The translations under genes were made by a program, and so were the position numbers. A stretch of 64,000 bases of DNA from Madurella fahalii (taxonomy: Eukaryota; Ascomycota; Sordariomycetes; Sordariales): contig CM056876.1 of assembly GCA_029876055.1 (NCBI GenBank), forward strand, positions 1,612,001 to 1,676,000, written 5' to 3'. The notes under the pieces are model-generated. The model had not been told where the DNA came from, made no database searches, and was given only the letters and a program-made list of their open reading frames with translations. Shown in pieces: positions 11,923-23,625 of the stretch (its first letter is position 1; every line of letters begins with the position of its first letter).

Positions 11923-13727
11923 GCTCTATGTTCCTAATTCTCCGCTCGCAGCCTCCTTTTTCGGTGTTTAACGGTTTCGCTTGTCGTTCTTGTCGCGGCA
12001 GGCGGGTCGTCAAAAGCTCGCGGACAGTTCAATTGGAGGTTTTGCGCTTGATCAATTGCTGAGGAGCTGGGCACGGGCCCGGGCTACGGTACCTTGTGGG
12101 CGGGTGGGGCTCCTGTAGGCAGTGCGGCGCGGAAGGGCTGTTGATCCGAACGATACTCACGCGGGTCCAGCCCCGTCATTGGATGTAACCTAAGGTCATG
12201 GAACCAGGCCCGGGTGGAGGCACCTTTATTTGAGTTGATCAACACTGGGCTTTGAGGTCTTCCTCAGTTCCATTGCATCACGACGAATTTGTGTCCCTGA
12301 ATCAGATGCGCAATTAATTAAGGGTGCCCTTCTCCACAACACGCTTCGCCGATGTGATAGTCTACTATCTACAAGTAGCTTTGTTCCCTTTCTGTCTTGC
12401 AATGTCTCGCGGCACAATCCGGGCGTTGTTATGGTTCACGGTGTTGATCGGAGTGAAATGGTCGCCCGGAGTACGACTTAACATCGGCCTCCCCAATCAG
12501 CTCCGTTATTAGAGCACAACGGGGGTAGTGTACATTGCGCACCGAGCTAACCCTCGCGCCCAATTGCAACGCTACACTCGCCACGAACAAACATCATGGT
12601 TGAGATAGGGTTCTGTCCAAGATCCTCCCGTGGAGGGGTCGATAATTCTATCCGGGGTCCAGACCGCTAGCTAGTCCGTCTCAGCTGCCCGCCGTGGATG
12701 AGCCGTCCCACACCGCCCTCATCTCCATTCTCGGAGCAGGGCCGTCCGAAGGGATACGGTACATTATCTACCCTCAACGTATCTCGCCTTTTCCTTCGGT
12801 TCTCTAGCATTGCAGATTACAAAAGCCTCGCCGCAACATCAAGATGACAAGACAACGCTGAACAAGGTACAGTACAGTACTCGCCGGGTCAATAGTGTGT
12901 CAAATACAGCCAGCGCCAATAGGCTAACAGCTGTGGGAAAAAGCGCTCGCCACAACAGACAGAACCAGCCGCCGCAGCCGCCTCACTTTCCCACAGCACT
13001 CTGCAAACGGACAAGCATCGAACTCGACGCTAATGTCGCCTCTTTTATCGATGCAAATCGCTCGTCGTGGGGCGACGGTAAATCGCTCGGCTCTGAGGGA
13101 TGGCGCCGGGGTAATCCCTGGTTTTCTGCCATCTCAAGGTCCTGCCCGCTGGCGAGGTAATAACGGCAATGTTTTCCTATGTTTCTCTTCGCTGTCCTCG
13201 CTGGCTTCGCTCTCCAGTTTCACAATGGCCCGCATTTGGAGCCTACCTGCGTACCAGGCATGCGGCGCGATATTATTCCCGCCAAAACCTGCCCAATATG
13301 AAACCATCCGCCCACGCCGCCCGGTTTCGGCCTGCAGTCCGGGATGGGCCGCTGAGGCAAACTCATCAGTCGGATGACAGGAGAAATGTGCTGATTCCTT
13401 CGGCTGGCTGAGTAGCCAACCGCGTCTCAAGTCTCTTGGCCCCCGTTCGTTTCCCGTTCGAGTTTCCGTCTCGAAAAGAGAACCACTTCACCTTTCGTGT
13501 GGCATATCCCTCATTCTCTGATTAAACTCGCCGTGAAAGTTCGAGCTGTCAAGCTTTTCATGATACCCCCCTGTCCCTAGAGTTTCTAACAATCCACTCT
13601 TGTTCCCGTAGACCTCTCTAGCCTTGCAGTTACTGCCCCGCCATTATCTTCTACCCCGCTGCCATATCGTTCCGAACTGTGTCTTTCTCCCGTCCTCAGA
13701 ATAAGTCAACTTCAACAACAGCGCACC
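11923..13727. other. Divergent intergenic region, MRPL39 and ALT1 promoters
   Basis: This 1.8 kb lies between two divergent genes. The last 300 bases before 13728 are pyrimidine-rich, as expected for the ALT1 leader. Open frames at 12810-13430 are on both strands and not protein-like. No RNA gene or repeat seen. Confidence 0.5.
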
Positions 13728-15242
13728 ATGGCGTCCTCTTCCCGCCGACGACTCAACTTCGACAATATCAACCCGCACGTCAGGACAGCTAAGTATGCCG
13801 TGCGTGGTGAGCTGGCCGTCAAGTCGGAGGAGTATCGGGCCCAGCTGCAGAGTGGCATGACCGACTTGCCCTTCACCGAGGTCATCTCGGCCAACATTGG
13901 CAACCCGCAGCAGCTCGACCAGAAGCCCCTCACCTTCTTCCGTCAGGTCCTCAGTATCCTCGAGAATCCGGATCTGCTCGAGAAGGAGGATGTGCTTGTG
14001 AACCATCTTGGCTACAAGCCCGACGTGCTTGAGCGGGCAAAGAGGCTGCTCAAGCAGGTTGGCTCCGTGGGTGCTTACAGCGCTAGCAACGGCGTCCCTG
14101 CCATTCGCCAGAGCATTGCCGACTTTCTGGAGAGTAAGACTCCTGCTAAGAACTACTACGCACCACCCGGTACTGACCTAACCACTACAGGACGGGACGG
14201 ATTCCCTGCTAACCAAGCCGACATCTACCTCTCGGCAGGTGCGTCTTCAGGCGTCAACACGCTCTTGCATGTCATCTGCGCCAACGACAAGTCGGGCATT
14301 CTTGTCCCCATCCCCCAGTACCCCTTGTACACCGCTTCTCTCTCAGTTCTGAACGCCACCTGCGTGCCGTACCTCCTGGACGAGTCGAAGAACTGGGGCA
14401 CCGACCTGAGCATCATCAAGGAGTCATATGACAAGGCCAAGGCCCAGGGCACCGATGTGCGTGCCATCGTCATCATAAACCCCGGTAACCCCACCGGCGC
14501 CTCGCTATCTGAGGAGGACATCCGTGCCGTCATCGAGTTCGCCCGCCAGGAGGGCCTGGTCATCATCGCCGACGAAGTCTACCAAACCAACGTCTTCATC
14601 GGCGAGTTCATCAGCTTCAAGCGGATGCTACGGCAGATGGCAAAGGAGAAGCCCGGCATGTACGACCACGTCGAGCTCGCCTCGCTGCACTCGGTATCCA
14701 AGGGCATGGTAGGCGAATGCGGCCACCGTGGCGGCTACTTTGAGTTGGTCAACTTCGATCCCCAAGTCCAAGCCGAGATCTACAAGTTTGTCAGCATCAT
14801 GCTCTGCGCCCCCGTCATCGGCCAGTGCCTGGTCGAGCTGATGGTCAACCCGCCCAAGCCGGGCGAGCCCAGCTACGAGCTTTACCAGAAGGAGTACGAC
14901 GCCATCTTTTACGGCCTCAAGGAGCGCGCCAACGCCCTGCACAAGGCCTTTGAGCAGATGGAGGGCGTCGAGTGCGGCGTCCCCCAGGGATCCATGTACC
15001 TCTTCCCGACCATCAAGCTGCCCGCCAAGGCGGTCGAGGCCGCCGCCGCCGAGGGCCGCACGCCGGACGAGTTCTACTGCATGCGCCTGCTCGAGGCCAC
15101 GGGTGTGTGCGTGGTGCCCGGTTCTGGGTTCGGGCAGAAGGAGGGCACTCTGCACTTCCGCACCACTTTCCTTGCCCCCGGCACCGAGTGGGTCGGGAGC
15201 ATCGTCAAGTTCCACAAGGAGTTTATGGACAAGTACCGCTGA
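13728..15242 (+). CDS. ALT1: Alanine aminotransferase (PLP-dependent)
   Basis: The enzyme converts L-alanine and 2-oxoglutarate to pyruvate and L-glutamate. Exons 13728-14133 and 14191-15242 give 485 residues. The 57-base intron (GTAAGA to CTACAG, with CTAACC branch site) has no stop and keeps frame, so the gene also reads straight through as 504 codons. The spliced form gives FLERTGRDGFPANQADIYL, as in the family. Fold-type I landmarks are present: NPGNPTGASLSEE in the cofactor region, IIADEVYQTNVF, and the lysine in HSVSKGMVGECGHRGGYFE that binds PLP. The start MASSSRRRLNFDNINPHV is typical of the short fungal form; I see no clear mitochondrial presequence. The 3' end faces RPN7. Confidence 0.95.
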   Translation: MASSSRRRLNFDNINPHVRTAKYAVRGELAVKSEEYRAQLQSGMTDLPFTEVISANIGNPQQLDQKPLTFFRQVLSILENPDLLEKEDVLVNHLGYKPDVLERAKRLLKQVGSVGAYSASNGVPAIRQSIADFLESKTPAKNYYAPPGTDLTTTGRDGFPANQADIYLSAGASSGVNTLLHVICANDKSGILVPIPQYPLYTASLSVLNATCVPYLLDESKNWGTDLSIIKESYDKAKAQGTDVRAIVIINPGNPTGASLSEEDIRAVIEFARQEGLVIIADEVYQTNVFIGEFISFKRMLRQMAKEKPGMYDHVELASLHSVSKGMVGECGHRGGYFELVNFDPQVQAEIYKFVSIMLCAPVIGQCLVELMVNPPKPGEPSYELYQKEYDAIFYGLKERANALHKAFEQMEGVECGVPQGSMYLFPTIKLPAKAVEAAAAEGRTPDEFYCMRLLEATGVCVVPGSGFGQKEGTLHFRTTFLAPGTEWVGSIVKFHKEFMDKYR

Positions 15243-15845
15243 GGAGTCGAGCCGATGAAGCTGCTGCTAATCTCACATGGGACGGCCGGCGAGTTTAACA
15301 GTCAGTGCGGTTGGCTTGCGCTGGGGGTTGGGGGGTTTGGACATTGACCCGGGGGCAGGAGATGGCGACCAGGCTAAAGGAAGCGATATTGACTATTACC
15401 CAAGCATGGCATGCGTGCGTTGGCTTCCTCATCTCGACTCAACCTTAATTCAATGAAGGGAGGGGAAAGGGCGATGATTAGGGTTTGACGTGTCGTTACT
15501 ATAGAATACGGTAGCAGCATTTTACGTAGTACAACCCATACAATCAAAAGGGAGGATAACCATATGCTGTGCAACCATGGCGCCTGTATGGACACACAAC
15601 CCCGGAGCCATTCATTCGCCTGACCGTGCTTGCTCTAGCTAGGCATCTATTATACAAAGCCGTTTCGCCGTACATGCACACATGCACACAAGAGACACAT
15701 CACTTTATTCATGCCCGTCTTGAACGCAAAGCCGAGTAGACAACCCACATCCTATCTTCTGATTCTGCTTTTGCCTGGTCTAGAAGCCCGGTGTATATGC
15801 ATTTAGCTTGACGACCTCACCAACCGCTCCCATAACATCCCCACA
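15243..15845. other. Convergent 3' intergenic region
   Basis: This lies between the ALT1 and RPN7 stop codons and should hold both 3' UTRs. No gene-like frame, RNA gene or repeat seen. Confidence 0.5.
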
Positions 15846-17498
15846 TCACGCCCTCTCACTCCCCCTCAACCTGACCGCCTGACCGTACTTTTGCAGCTTG
15901 GTAATCAGCTGATCGCCCTGGCGGACCACATCCTGGTACTGCTTGTTCTTGTCGTCGGGGCGGTTCGTCTCGATGACGCCGGCCCCCGAGACGCGGTCGA
16001 TGGTGCAGGGGATGCGGCCGGCGGCGATGAACTTGGCGAGGTCGCTACGCATCATGGATTTAGCATGACATCGACACACGGGATGGATAGATAGATGGAT
16101 GGATGGACGGGAAAATAAGCGGGCATAAAAAAAAAATAAAAAATAAAAAAAAAGACTCACCGATCCAAGAAGTCGACCGTCACACCAAAATCCGCCGCCA
16201 TGCTGTCCAGCCCCACCACCCGGTAGCTCTGCAGCAGCTGCTGGTAGGCGCGCAGGCGCATCTCGCGGATGAACCAGTTCTTGTGCTCGTGCAGGTACCG
16301 GTCCTGCGTCAGGAACTGCTCCTCGACCAGGGCCAGGGCCTGGAAGAAGAGCTTGTACCGGCCGTTGTACAGGCTGCTCACGAGCTGGGCGAGCGGGGCA
16401 AAGTCGACGGACATCTCGGCCTCGGGCTGCTCGATGCTGCTGCCCAGCGTCGTCAGGTTGACCGCCGCGGTCCTGGCCGCCGCCGGGGCCGAGCTGGCGT
16501 CGTGCATCTCGTCGTCCACCCCGGGCCCCGCCGAGATGGCGCCCGACAGGGCGAGCAGCTTGTCCTCGCCGTCGCCGAGGATGGCTTTGATCTCGGGGGC
16601 GTCGACGACCTTGGATTTGAAGTCGACTCGCTTGAGCGAGACGGAGCCGGCGAGGACGGCGTAGACTACGAGGTTGCTGTAGGTGCAGAGCTCGTACGAG
16701 GTGAAGGTGGAGAGGCTGTCGAGGAGGAGCGGGGCGGCGAGGTTGTAGCTGCGCACCGTCAGCAGGTGCAGGCCCTCGTAGGCCTTGAGCCGGTTGCGCC
16801 GGTCCCAGTCGCCACCGCCCTCGACCAGCGTCTTTGCGCGCTCGACGTGCTTCTTGACCAGCTGCTTGTCGCCGTAGAAGAGACCCATCCGGATGATGGC
16901 GAGGACTAGGTCGATCTTTGTGCCGAGAACACCCGTCTTTTCAAAGACGTCTTCGTATGCTGCAATGGCTTTCTCCTGCAGGGCGGGAAATGGTTAGCGG
17001 GAGCAGGCCTCCTAGTCATATGCAGAACGTGCGACGAACCTTGTCGCCGACTCTAGCCCAGAACTCGGCTCGCTTGCCACGCGCAGCCATGATCTCTGTG
17101 TCGCCGGCCTTCTCGACGGCCTCCTCCTCCTCCTTCTGGAACTCTTCGAGCTCGCGCTCATTGTCGGCCTGCAGCGACTGGTATAGTGCCTCGTCCCAGG
17201 CAAGGTTTATGCTGGCAGTCGGGCCCCTGGTCGCGATCATGCCGGCGGCGCTGCTCTTCCTACTAAGAGGTCTGCCGGAAACATTCGCGCTACCCTCGCC
17301 GACGGTGTTGAGAATGCCCTCTAGGGGGTGTGCCAGGTACCGGTACAGCGGCGCCATCTTGTGCTCGGAGATGGCATCCTGCAGCTGCTTGGCTGCCGCC
17401 TGCTGCGCGGTGCGGATCGCATATGGGTTGGTTAGGGTGAAGACATGCTGGGCGAGCGGCAGCAGAGGCCATTTTGCGTATTGCGGATCCGAGCCCAT
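15846..17498 (-). CDS. RPN7: 26S proteasome lid subunit Rpn7 (PSMD6)
   Basis: Rpn7 is a PCI-domain subunit of the 19S regulatory lid. Exons 17498-17040, 16975-16161 and 16044-15846 join to 490 residues. Conserved runs include MAPLYRYLAHPLEGIL, EKTGVLGTKIDLVLAIIRMG, RAKTLVEGGGDWDRRNRLKAY, SYNLAAPLLLDSLSTFTSYE and the C-terminal LITKLQKYGQAVRLRGS. The TPR-like helical half is followed by the PCI domain from about residue 330. The protein is longer than yeast or human Rpn7 because of an Ala/Asp-rich insert (DDEMHDASSAPAAARTAAV) typical of filamentous ascomycetes. The promoter is shared head to head with ABD1. The second intron contains A-rich tracts near 16127-16153. Confidence 0.95.
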
Positions 17499-18132
17499 GG
17501 TGGTGGTGGCGGTGGTGGTGGTGGGTGGTGGTTTGGGAGCTCGGCTGGTCCAGAAGTGGGCAGCTTATTCGGGACTGCTACCTTGGTTCGATGGGGCTGT
17601 ACGTAGTGACAGGCACTGCTAACCCCCGAATGAATCGCTCTTTTCCCGGTCCTCTTGGAGGTAGGTTGGCGCCACGCAAAGTAAAAGACGTGTTCGTGGA
17701 TGCAGAGTAAGGGAGGTTTTAAGATGGATCGAGATCGGAGCTTGGGTTTGCTTGCTTGCTCGTCACTTCGCCGATCCGCAAGGCTGCAAAAGCCCGCGTC
17801 ACTGCAGTGGGCGCGCAAGGGCCTGAGTTGCCATTCGCACTAATTCGGTAAGTGGCTTGGCGCCGAGAACCAACCCGCCAAGGTTCTCTCCTGCGGTAGC
17901 CCCGTCTCACCATTACCTTATCCTCTTGTCATTGCAATTCATTTCTTATTTAGCTGTCGACGCCGCTGTCGTCTGCGTCAAAGAAAAACAATAAAGCAGA
18001 CCTCATTCAGGCCTCCGGGTTTCTCCCCGTTCCCAAAATTCTCTCCTTGCCAAATTGAGAATAGGATTTCTATTCCGCATATCGACTCAACACCTCTCCC
18101 CCCCCCCCCCCGTTCCGGTCCCGGCAATTGCC
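17499..18132. other. Divergent promoter between RPN7 and ABD1
   Basis: A 634-base bidirectional region. It contains a run of trinucleotide-like GGTGGT repeats just upstream of RPN7 (17499-17530) and a C14 run at 18098-18111 in the likely ABD1 leader. No gene-like frame. Confidence 0.5.
18098..18111. repeat. C14 homopolymer
   Basis: Fourteen consecutive C bases lie 21 bases before the ABD1 start codon, inside the presumed 5' leader. Lengths of such runs are often uncertain in draft assemblies. Confidence 0.9.
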
Positions 18133-19676
18133 ATGGCTGGCGATCACGACCGCTCCAGCGGTAGCGGCACCCAGAAGGGAACAACATCATCATCCAATCG
18201 CTCGAAGCCCACCAACACGGCCGATGACAACGACAACGATGCCCTCCCCCAGCCGTTCGACGCCAAGAAGCTAGCCCCGGCGAAGAAACGACAGCGCTCA
18301 ACCTCCCCAGGCGCAGGCGCGAGTGCCTCGGGCGAGCCCGCCCGCAAGCTTAAGCGGCCAGGCCAGCGGGCTCGCATCACCGATGCCGAGCGTGAGCAGA
18401 TCCGGCAGCGCGCGCTGGAGCGCGAGAGGCAGGCCCAGCAGCAGGCGGCCAATGAGGCCCAGCGAGCGGGCATCAACGACGTGGTACGAGCACACTACAA
18501 TGCCGTCCCGGAGCGGGGCCGTGACTGGCGCAAGACGGACAGCCGGATCAAGGGGCTACGGTCATTCAACAATTGGGTGAAGAGCTGCATCATCCAAAAG
18601 TTTTCACCCGACGAGGACCACTCGCCAGGCGCGCGAGAGCAGGGGATCAGCTCCGGGAACCGGCTGCTTGTGTTGGATATCGGATGTGGCAAGGGAGGCG
18701 ATCTGGGCAAGTGGCAGCAGGCGCCGCAGCCCGTCGATCTGTATGTCGGACTGGACCCCGCCGAGATATCGATCGAACAGGCAAGGGAACGGTACCGGAG
18801 CATGGGCAATCGCGGGGGTCCCGGCGGTCGGGGTGGCAGGGGGGTTATCGGCGCCCGCCGCCGCGGCTCTTCGATGCGCGGTTCCACGTCAAGGACTGCT
18901 ACGCCGAGTCGATCGGAGACATCGACATCGTGCGGCAGGTTGGGTTCTCACCATCCAACGTCAGCAGCAGCCGCGGCTTTGACGTGGTTAGCATGATGTT
19001 CTGCATGCACTACGCCTTTGAGACGGAGGAAAAGGCACGCCAGATGCTAAAGAACGTGTCTGGTGCTCTTAAAAAGGGCGGCCGCTTCATCGGGTGCATT
19101 CCCAATTCCGATGTCATCAGCTCCAAAGTCACCGCCTTCAACGAGCGCATGGAAGCGAAGCGGAAAGCTAAAGCGGCGGCAGCAGCGGCCAAAAGGTCGC
19201 CACCCGAGAAAGTCGCCGACGACCCCTCTGAAAAAGAGAAGGATAAGGAAGACGGCGAATTGGAAGAGGGCGAAGCCCAAGAAGAAGAAGAAGAAGAAGG
19301 CGAGGCCGAAGAGACGGCCGAATGGGGCAACGACATCTACCGCGTCCGCTTCCCCGGCAAGACGCCCGCCGACGGCATCTTCCGCCCGCCCTTTGGGTGG
19401 AAGTACAACTTCTTCCTGCACGAGGCCGTCGAGGAGGTGCCCGAGTACGTGGTGCCCTGGGAGGCGTTCCGCGCATTGGCCGAGGACTACAACCTCGAGC
19501 TGCAGTACCACAAGCCGTTTGCCGATGTGTGGGAGACGGAAAAGGACGACCGTGAGCTGGGCCCGCTGAGCGAGCGCATGGGCGTGCGTGAGCGCCACGC
19601 CGGTAAGCTGCTCGTCACGCCCGAGGAGATGGAGGCGGCTGGGTTCTACGTGGCGTTTTGCTTTTACCGGGTGTGA
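18133..19676 (+). CDS. ABD1: mRNA cap guanine-N7 methyltransferase, apparent frameshift
   Basis: The enzyme transfers a methyl group from SAM to the cap guanine of nascent mRNA in the nucleus. From 18133 the first frame encodes a disordered basic N-terminus, then FNNWVKSCIIQKFSPDED and the SAM-binding motif LLVLDIGCGKGGDLGKWQQA and VGLDPAEISIEQARERYRSM. The rest lies in another frame: LFDARFHVKDCYAESIGDID, DVVSMMFCMHYAFETEEKA, GGRFIGCIPNSDVI, FGWKYNFFLHEAVEEVPEYVVPW and the end at 19676. The switch falls in a GGGGGG run at 18839-18844 within an Arg/Gly tract. One more G there would give GRGGYRRPPPRLFDARF without a break. No intron of normal length fits. I take this as one gene with either a homopolymer error or a true one-base deletion. 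A Glu-rich insert lies at about 19240-19320. Confidence 0.88.
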
Positions 19677-20445
19677 GCTTTTGGGAGGTACAAGGTCATC
19701 TTGCCGTTAGCTGGTTTCATACCGCATCTTTTGAGGGCAGGATTTCTCTTAATTCCGTTGCTTTCGTAGAGAAAAAATGAATCGAACAACCTCGGAGCAT
19801 GTATATGGGGGTACCGGGGCTTGATACCCACGGTCGTTGGGCAGCGTCGGCTCAAGTTTTATCAACCTGAACAAGTCACACACTTCCTCTGTCTTGTTAT
19901 GCCTCGGACGGTATCGAATGACTTGCCGTAGATCCTGAACGAGGGAACGTCTTGCGCGATACATGCGAATTGGAAGTGCGCGAGCCCCGATGCGTATTCC
20001 ACCTGATACGTATATTACCAGCAGAGATTAGATACTAATGATACTACGTGTACTACAGAGTGTAATAGAGGAGTGTGGGTATCATGATCCCACTTCCCTG
20101 TCCAAGCCGACAGGGAAGAGAGAGAACAGTGGCAGGCCTGATCTCTATCGACGAGTATTCAAGCAAGGAGTAAAGAAAAGCCACGTCGCTTAAAAACCAT
20201 ATTCCCAAAAAAAAGAAGAAGACTCCGATGAATGCACCTTACCCGCTTCCCATCCTTGCAACTTACCCTCTGTTATCAATCCAGATCTTTCACGCTCGAC
20301 CAAGCTTCCGGCCTTGTTTGCCGCTCACTCCCTAATACACGACCATTGCCGAGAGCCCAATCACCAACCCCACCAGCCCGGCCAACCACTTAGCCACGCC
20401 CTACGCAGCCTTCGCCAGGACCATCACCACCGTCTTGACCATGCG
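19677..20445. other. Convergent 3' intergenic region
   Basis: This lies between the ABD1 and GEM1 stops. It should hold both 3' UTRs. No gene-like frame or RNA gene seen. Confidence 0.5.
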
Positions 20446-22396
20446 CTACATGGCGTTCGTCGACCGTCTCCAAATCATAAACGCCGCCAGCGCCGCGCAG
20501 GATGTCGCCGTCAGAGCCATGTACAGACTCGTGCGGTCGGGCGGCTCCTCCGACTTGGGGAAGGCCGTGCTCGGGTTCGTCGCCGCCTCGGCGAGCGCGA
20601 CAAACAGCTCGCTGATGCTGTTCCAGGTGACGCTAACGTGCAAGGGCGCCGACATGTTGAGCGCGGCCGTGTAGGCGTCGGGCTGGAGCTCGCTGCGCTG
20701 CGTCGTCTTGTCGCGGTCCGCCTTCAGGGCCGTGTAGATGGCGGGCAGCTCGTCGAGCTGCGGATAGCGCTTGCGCAGCTCAACAATGTGCGAGAAGGAA
20801 TCGGGCTCCGAGGAGTCGTACGCGTAACAAATCAGGTCGCAGGCGTCGAGCTTCGCTTGGTTCTCGAGGATGGCCGGCTCGAGCTCGCCTAGTTCTTCGA
20901 GGATCAGGTAGCATTGCTTGCCGCCGTGCAGCTCGACACTGTTCACGGCGCGGCGCGGCTTAATAGTTGGGCGATAGAGCGAGTCGAAAGGTCGATTCAG
21001 GAAGGCGTCTAGGAGGGAGGATTTGCCTGCCCCCGAGGACCCCACGAGATAGCAGAGGACTACATTCCGTTCGACGCGGCCCGGTCTCCTCCTCCGTTTC
21101 CGCGGTTTGGTCACCTTGAGTGCTGCAGTCGTCGAGTCGCGTGCGTTGGGCCCCTCGAAACCGAGATAGGCGAGGTATTCTAAGGTGATCTTAGGTTCCA
21201 GAAAGGTCGTCATGCTCCATTGTGCGAGCCAGCCCTGCAGTGTAATGTGGCCAGCCTCGTTCCGGACAGTGGATGAGGGGAATGAGCTTTCTAACCAGGA
21301 CGATGGCAGTCCGGGGGTGGGAGCAAACAGTGCCGCCAACTCCTGATCGTTGAGTCCACCGTCATTGTCCTTATCAAAAGTCAGAAAGAGATCCATAAAG
21401 AAGCGGTACCCAGCCGGGCTGAGCTCTGCTGAAGCATAGTCCGGAACATCGAAACGTGGGTGTAGGAAGCTATCCTCCAAACTCAAGCTATCGGTGTAGT
21501 GGTGCTTCCTGAGAATGATCCAGATCGTTTCGTGACGCCCCTTTTCCGCGTATATCTTGTTCAGCTGCAAGAAGCCCTGTAGGTCCAAACCCTTCTCGGT
21601 ATCTGATGTTGGGACCGCCTTGCTAACTGTCAACTTGATGTTCTCGAGCTCATCCGGCAATAGTGGCTTGTCGAACGATTTGGCCTGGAAATCATGCATC
21701 TCCTGGTCATTGAGATAGCCGTCCTGGTCCTTGTCACTCCAATAGAATATTCTTCTCAGCGCAGCCACACAAGCCGGCTTCAGCTTCCCTTCCTTGTGAT
21801 CGTACAGAGGCGCTATAGGGTGCGTGACGGCCTTCTGGCAAAGGTAAAAAACTTCGATGACGTTGTGCTGGTCTTTGGCGCTTGTGCGGATGCAGGAGTC
21901 GATTTCCCTGAATTCGGCCATGACCGGGAGCATCTCTTCCTCGACCACCTGACTCGTTGTGCCAGAACCAGCGAGGTCTGACTTGTTTGCGCACAGCACC
22001 ACGGGTACATTGACGCCTAGCGAACGGAAATAAGGCATCCAGAAAAGGGCGACACGTTCGTAGCTGTAGTGGTCTGAGTAGACTAGCATGATCACGTTAC
22101 ATTTTCGGATCTCCTTGCGAAGTGTGGTCCGGTCTTGGGGGCGCGCCGACGTATCGACGATAGTGGTGGTAACATTTTCGGGCGTGCCGATGGTCGGCGG
22201 AATGGTGACCTGGGGCAGGACGGATTGGATCTTGTTGGCAACGAAGACGTCCTTGACCAGCGAGGCGATTAGACTCGACTTGCCTGTTCCCTCGTCGCCG
22301 CAGACGCAAATCCGGACCGCTATGTTCAGTTAGCGCAGCTATTCGCGCGATACGTAAAAAGCAAACAGAGACGGATGATGCAGTACCGGTCGTCAT
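20446..22396 (-). CDS. GEM1: Mitochondrial Rho GTPase Miro / Gem1
   Basis: Gem1 is an outer mitochondrial membrane GTPase controlling mitochondrial shape and inheritance, and part of ERMES-linked contacts. A 10-base first coding exon (22396-22387) splices over 67 bases to 22319-20446, giving 627 residues, the usual family size. The N-terminal GTPase has the P-loop CGDEGTGKSSL (residues 10-20), VDTSARPQDR and CANKSDL. Two EF hands carry DKDQDGYLNDQEM and DKDNDGGLNDQEL. The second GTPase has LVGSSGAGKSSLLDAF. The C-terminus, SLYMALTATSCAALAAFMIWRRSTNAM, is a single membrane anchor with a short tail, so all domains face the cytosol. The start exon was set by frame closure to MTTAVRICVCGDEG. Confidence 0.96.
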
Positions 22397-23625
22397 TTTG
22401 GCGGGGGGATAGTGCAATATGCTCGATGTCCTCCCAACGTCGGCTTAGTGTATGGCCATGGCCATGGGGTGATCGGCTCGATCGGAATTGACAGATGAGA
22501 TTGGCGAGATGGTTTTTATGGAAGTAGATGCAGATACGATTGTGTCTAGCGGTGTGCTATCGGCGGGGTCATCGTCAAGTTGAATCAAGCCATCGTGCGT
22601 TTGTTTGGCGGGATTGGATGGGAATCTTTGCAGTAGTTCAAGAGCTGCCAGTACGCCAGCTAATAGCCATCTGTTTTCGGGGCCTTAATAGCTCCAGAGC
22701 CCCGCCTTTTGACGCCCTCTCCACCAAATTAGCGAGGTTACATCAAGCCCGATTGCCCCACATGCTCATGATCTCCCTGGCCGTTGTTTCAGAGGCAGGG
22801 AATACCTCGAGCGATATGTACGTGTAAGTGTATACGTTACTGGCAAAGCAGCGGAGCGTCACTGGTTGTAGTGTATTTCTGCTTCAATCCCGTAGAGACG
22901 TGAAACTTGGGTATAATACGTAGTATCTCCGGCCTGACGGTATGTACCCCCCAAGACAACACTGATTATGTTTTAGTGTAATTATGCACGTAATTAAGGA
23001 AAAATATATAAGAAAAGAGACTTGTCAAACTATAGGAAAAATTCATTCCAATGTGACGCCCCCTGTCCGGCCCCATTATTCGTCGTTGGAAATCGACAAA
23101 TATCCCTCCGGGAGCCTGTGCTGTTCCCGTCCCTCCCAACAAGACCTCCACTTCCCCACAGCTTCCCTTTTGCCGTCCCACAGATCCCTGGTGCTAACTA
23201 GTTCGCCTCCGGGGGCTCCTAACACGGACCTTCCTCTTAGTAAGTGTTGCACCGCGTCATCAGGATGCGCATCGTTTCCCCGGAGCATGGGGTGCTCCAT
23301 CGGTTCCTGGCGAGCAGGTTTGGTACAGTACCTGGAGTCCCTGCCGTGATTTTCCACTCCACACCACACGGGCTACCTTGCTATATCCATTGTCCGACCC
23401 TACATCTCGACCACGTGCGCCTTCCCTGGAGATTCCCTGTGCGTTGCTCCCAACTGCAAGCCTGCAAATCGCTGCTGCAAGGATCGGAAAGCCACAGTGC
23501 CGGCTCTCTTGGCGCCCTCTCCCCCCTCCCCCCCGTACTTTCCAGCACCGGGCGCATCCGGCGTATCGAGCGCACCTTAGCCGCCTGGGCCAAGCTGTGC
23601 TACGACTGCACAGAGGGCAGCCACC
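22397..23625. other. Divergent promoter between GEM1 and creC
   Basis: A 1.2 kb bidirectional region. The half nearer creC is pyrimidine-rich. Open frames on both strands near 23240-23640 are not protein-like. No RNA gene or repeat seen. Confidence 0.5.

Noticed and set aside
16103..16909. 268-codon plus-strand frame rich in His, Val and Leu
   Set aside because: It is the antisense shadow of RPN7 exons, which match a known family.
20314..20892. 192-codon plus-strand frame
   Set aside because: Opposite strand of GEM1.
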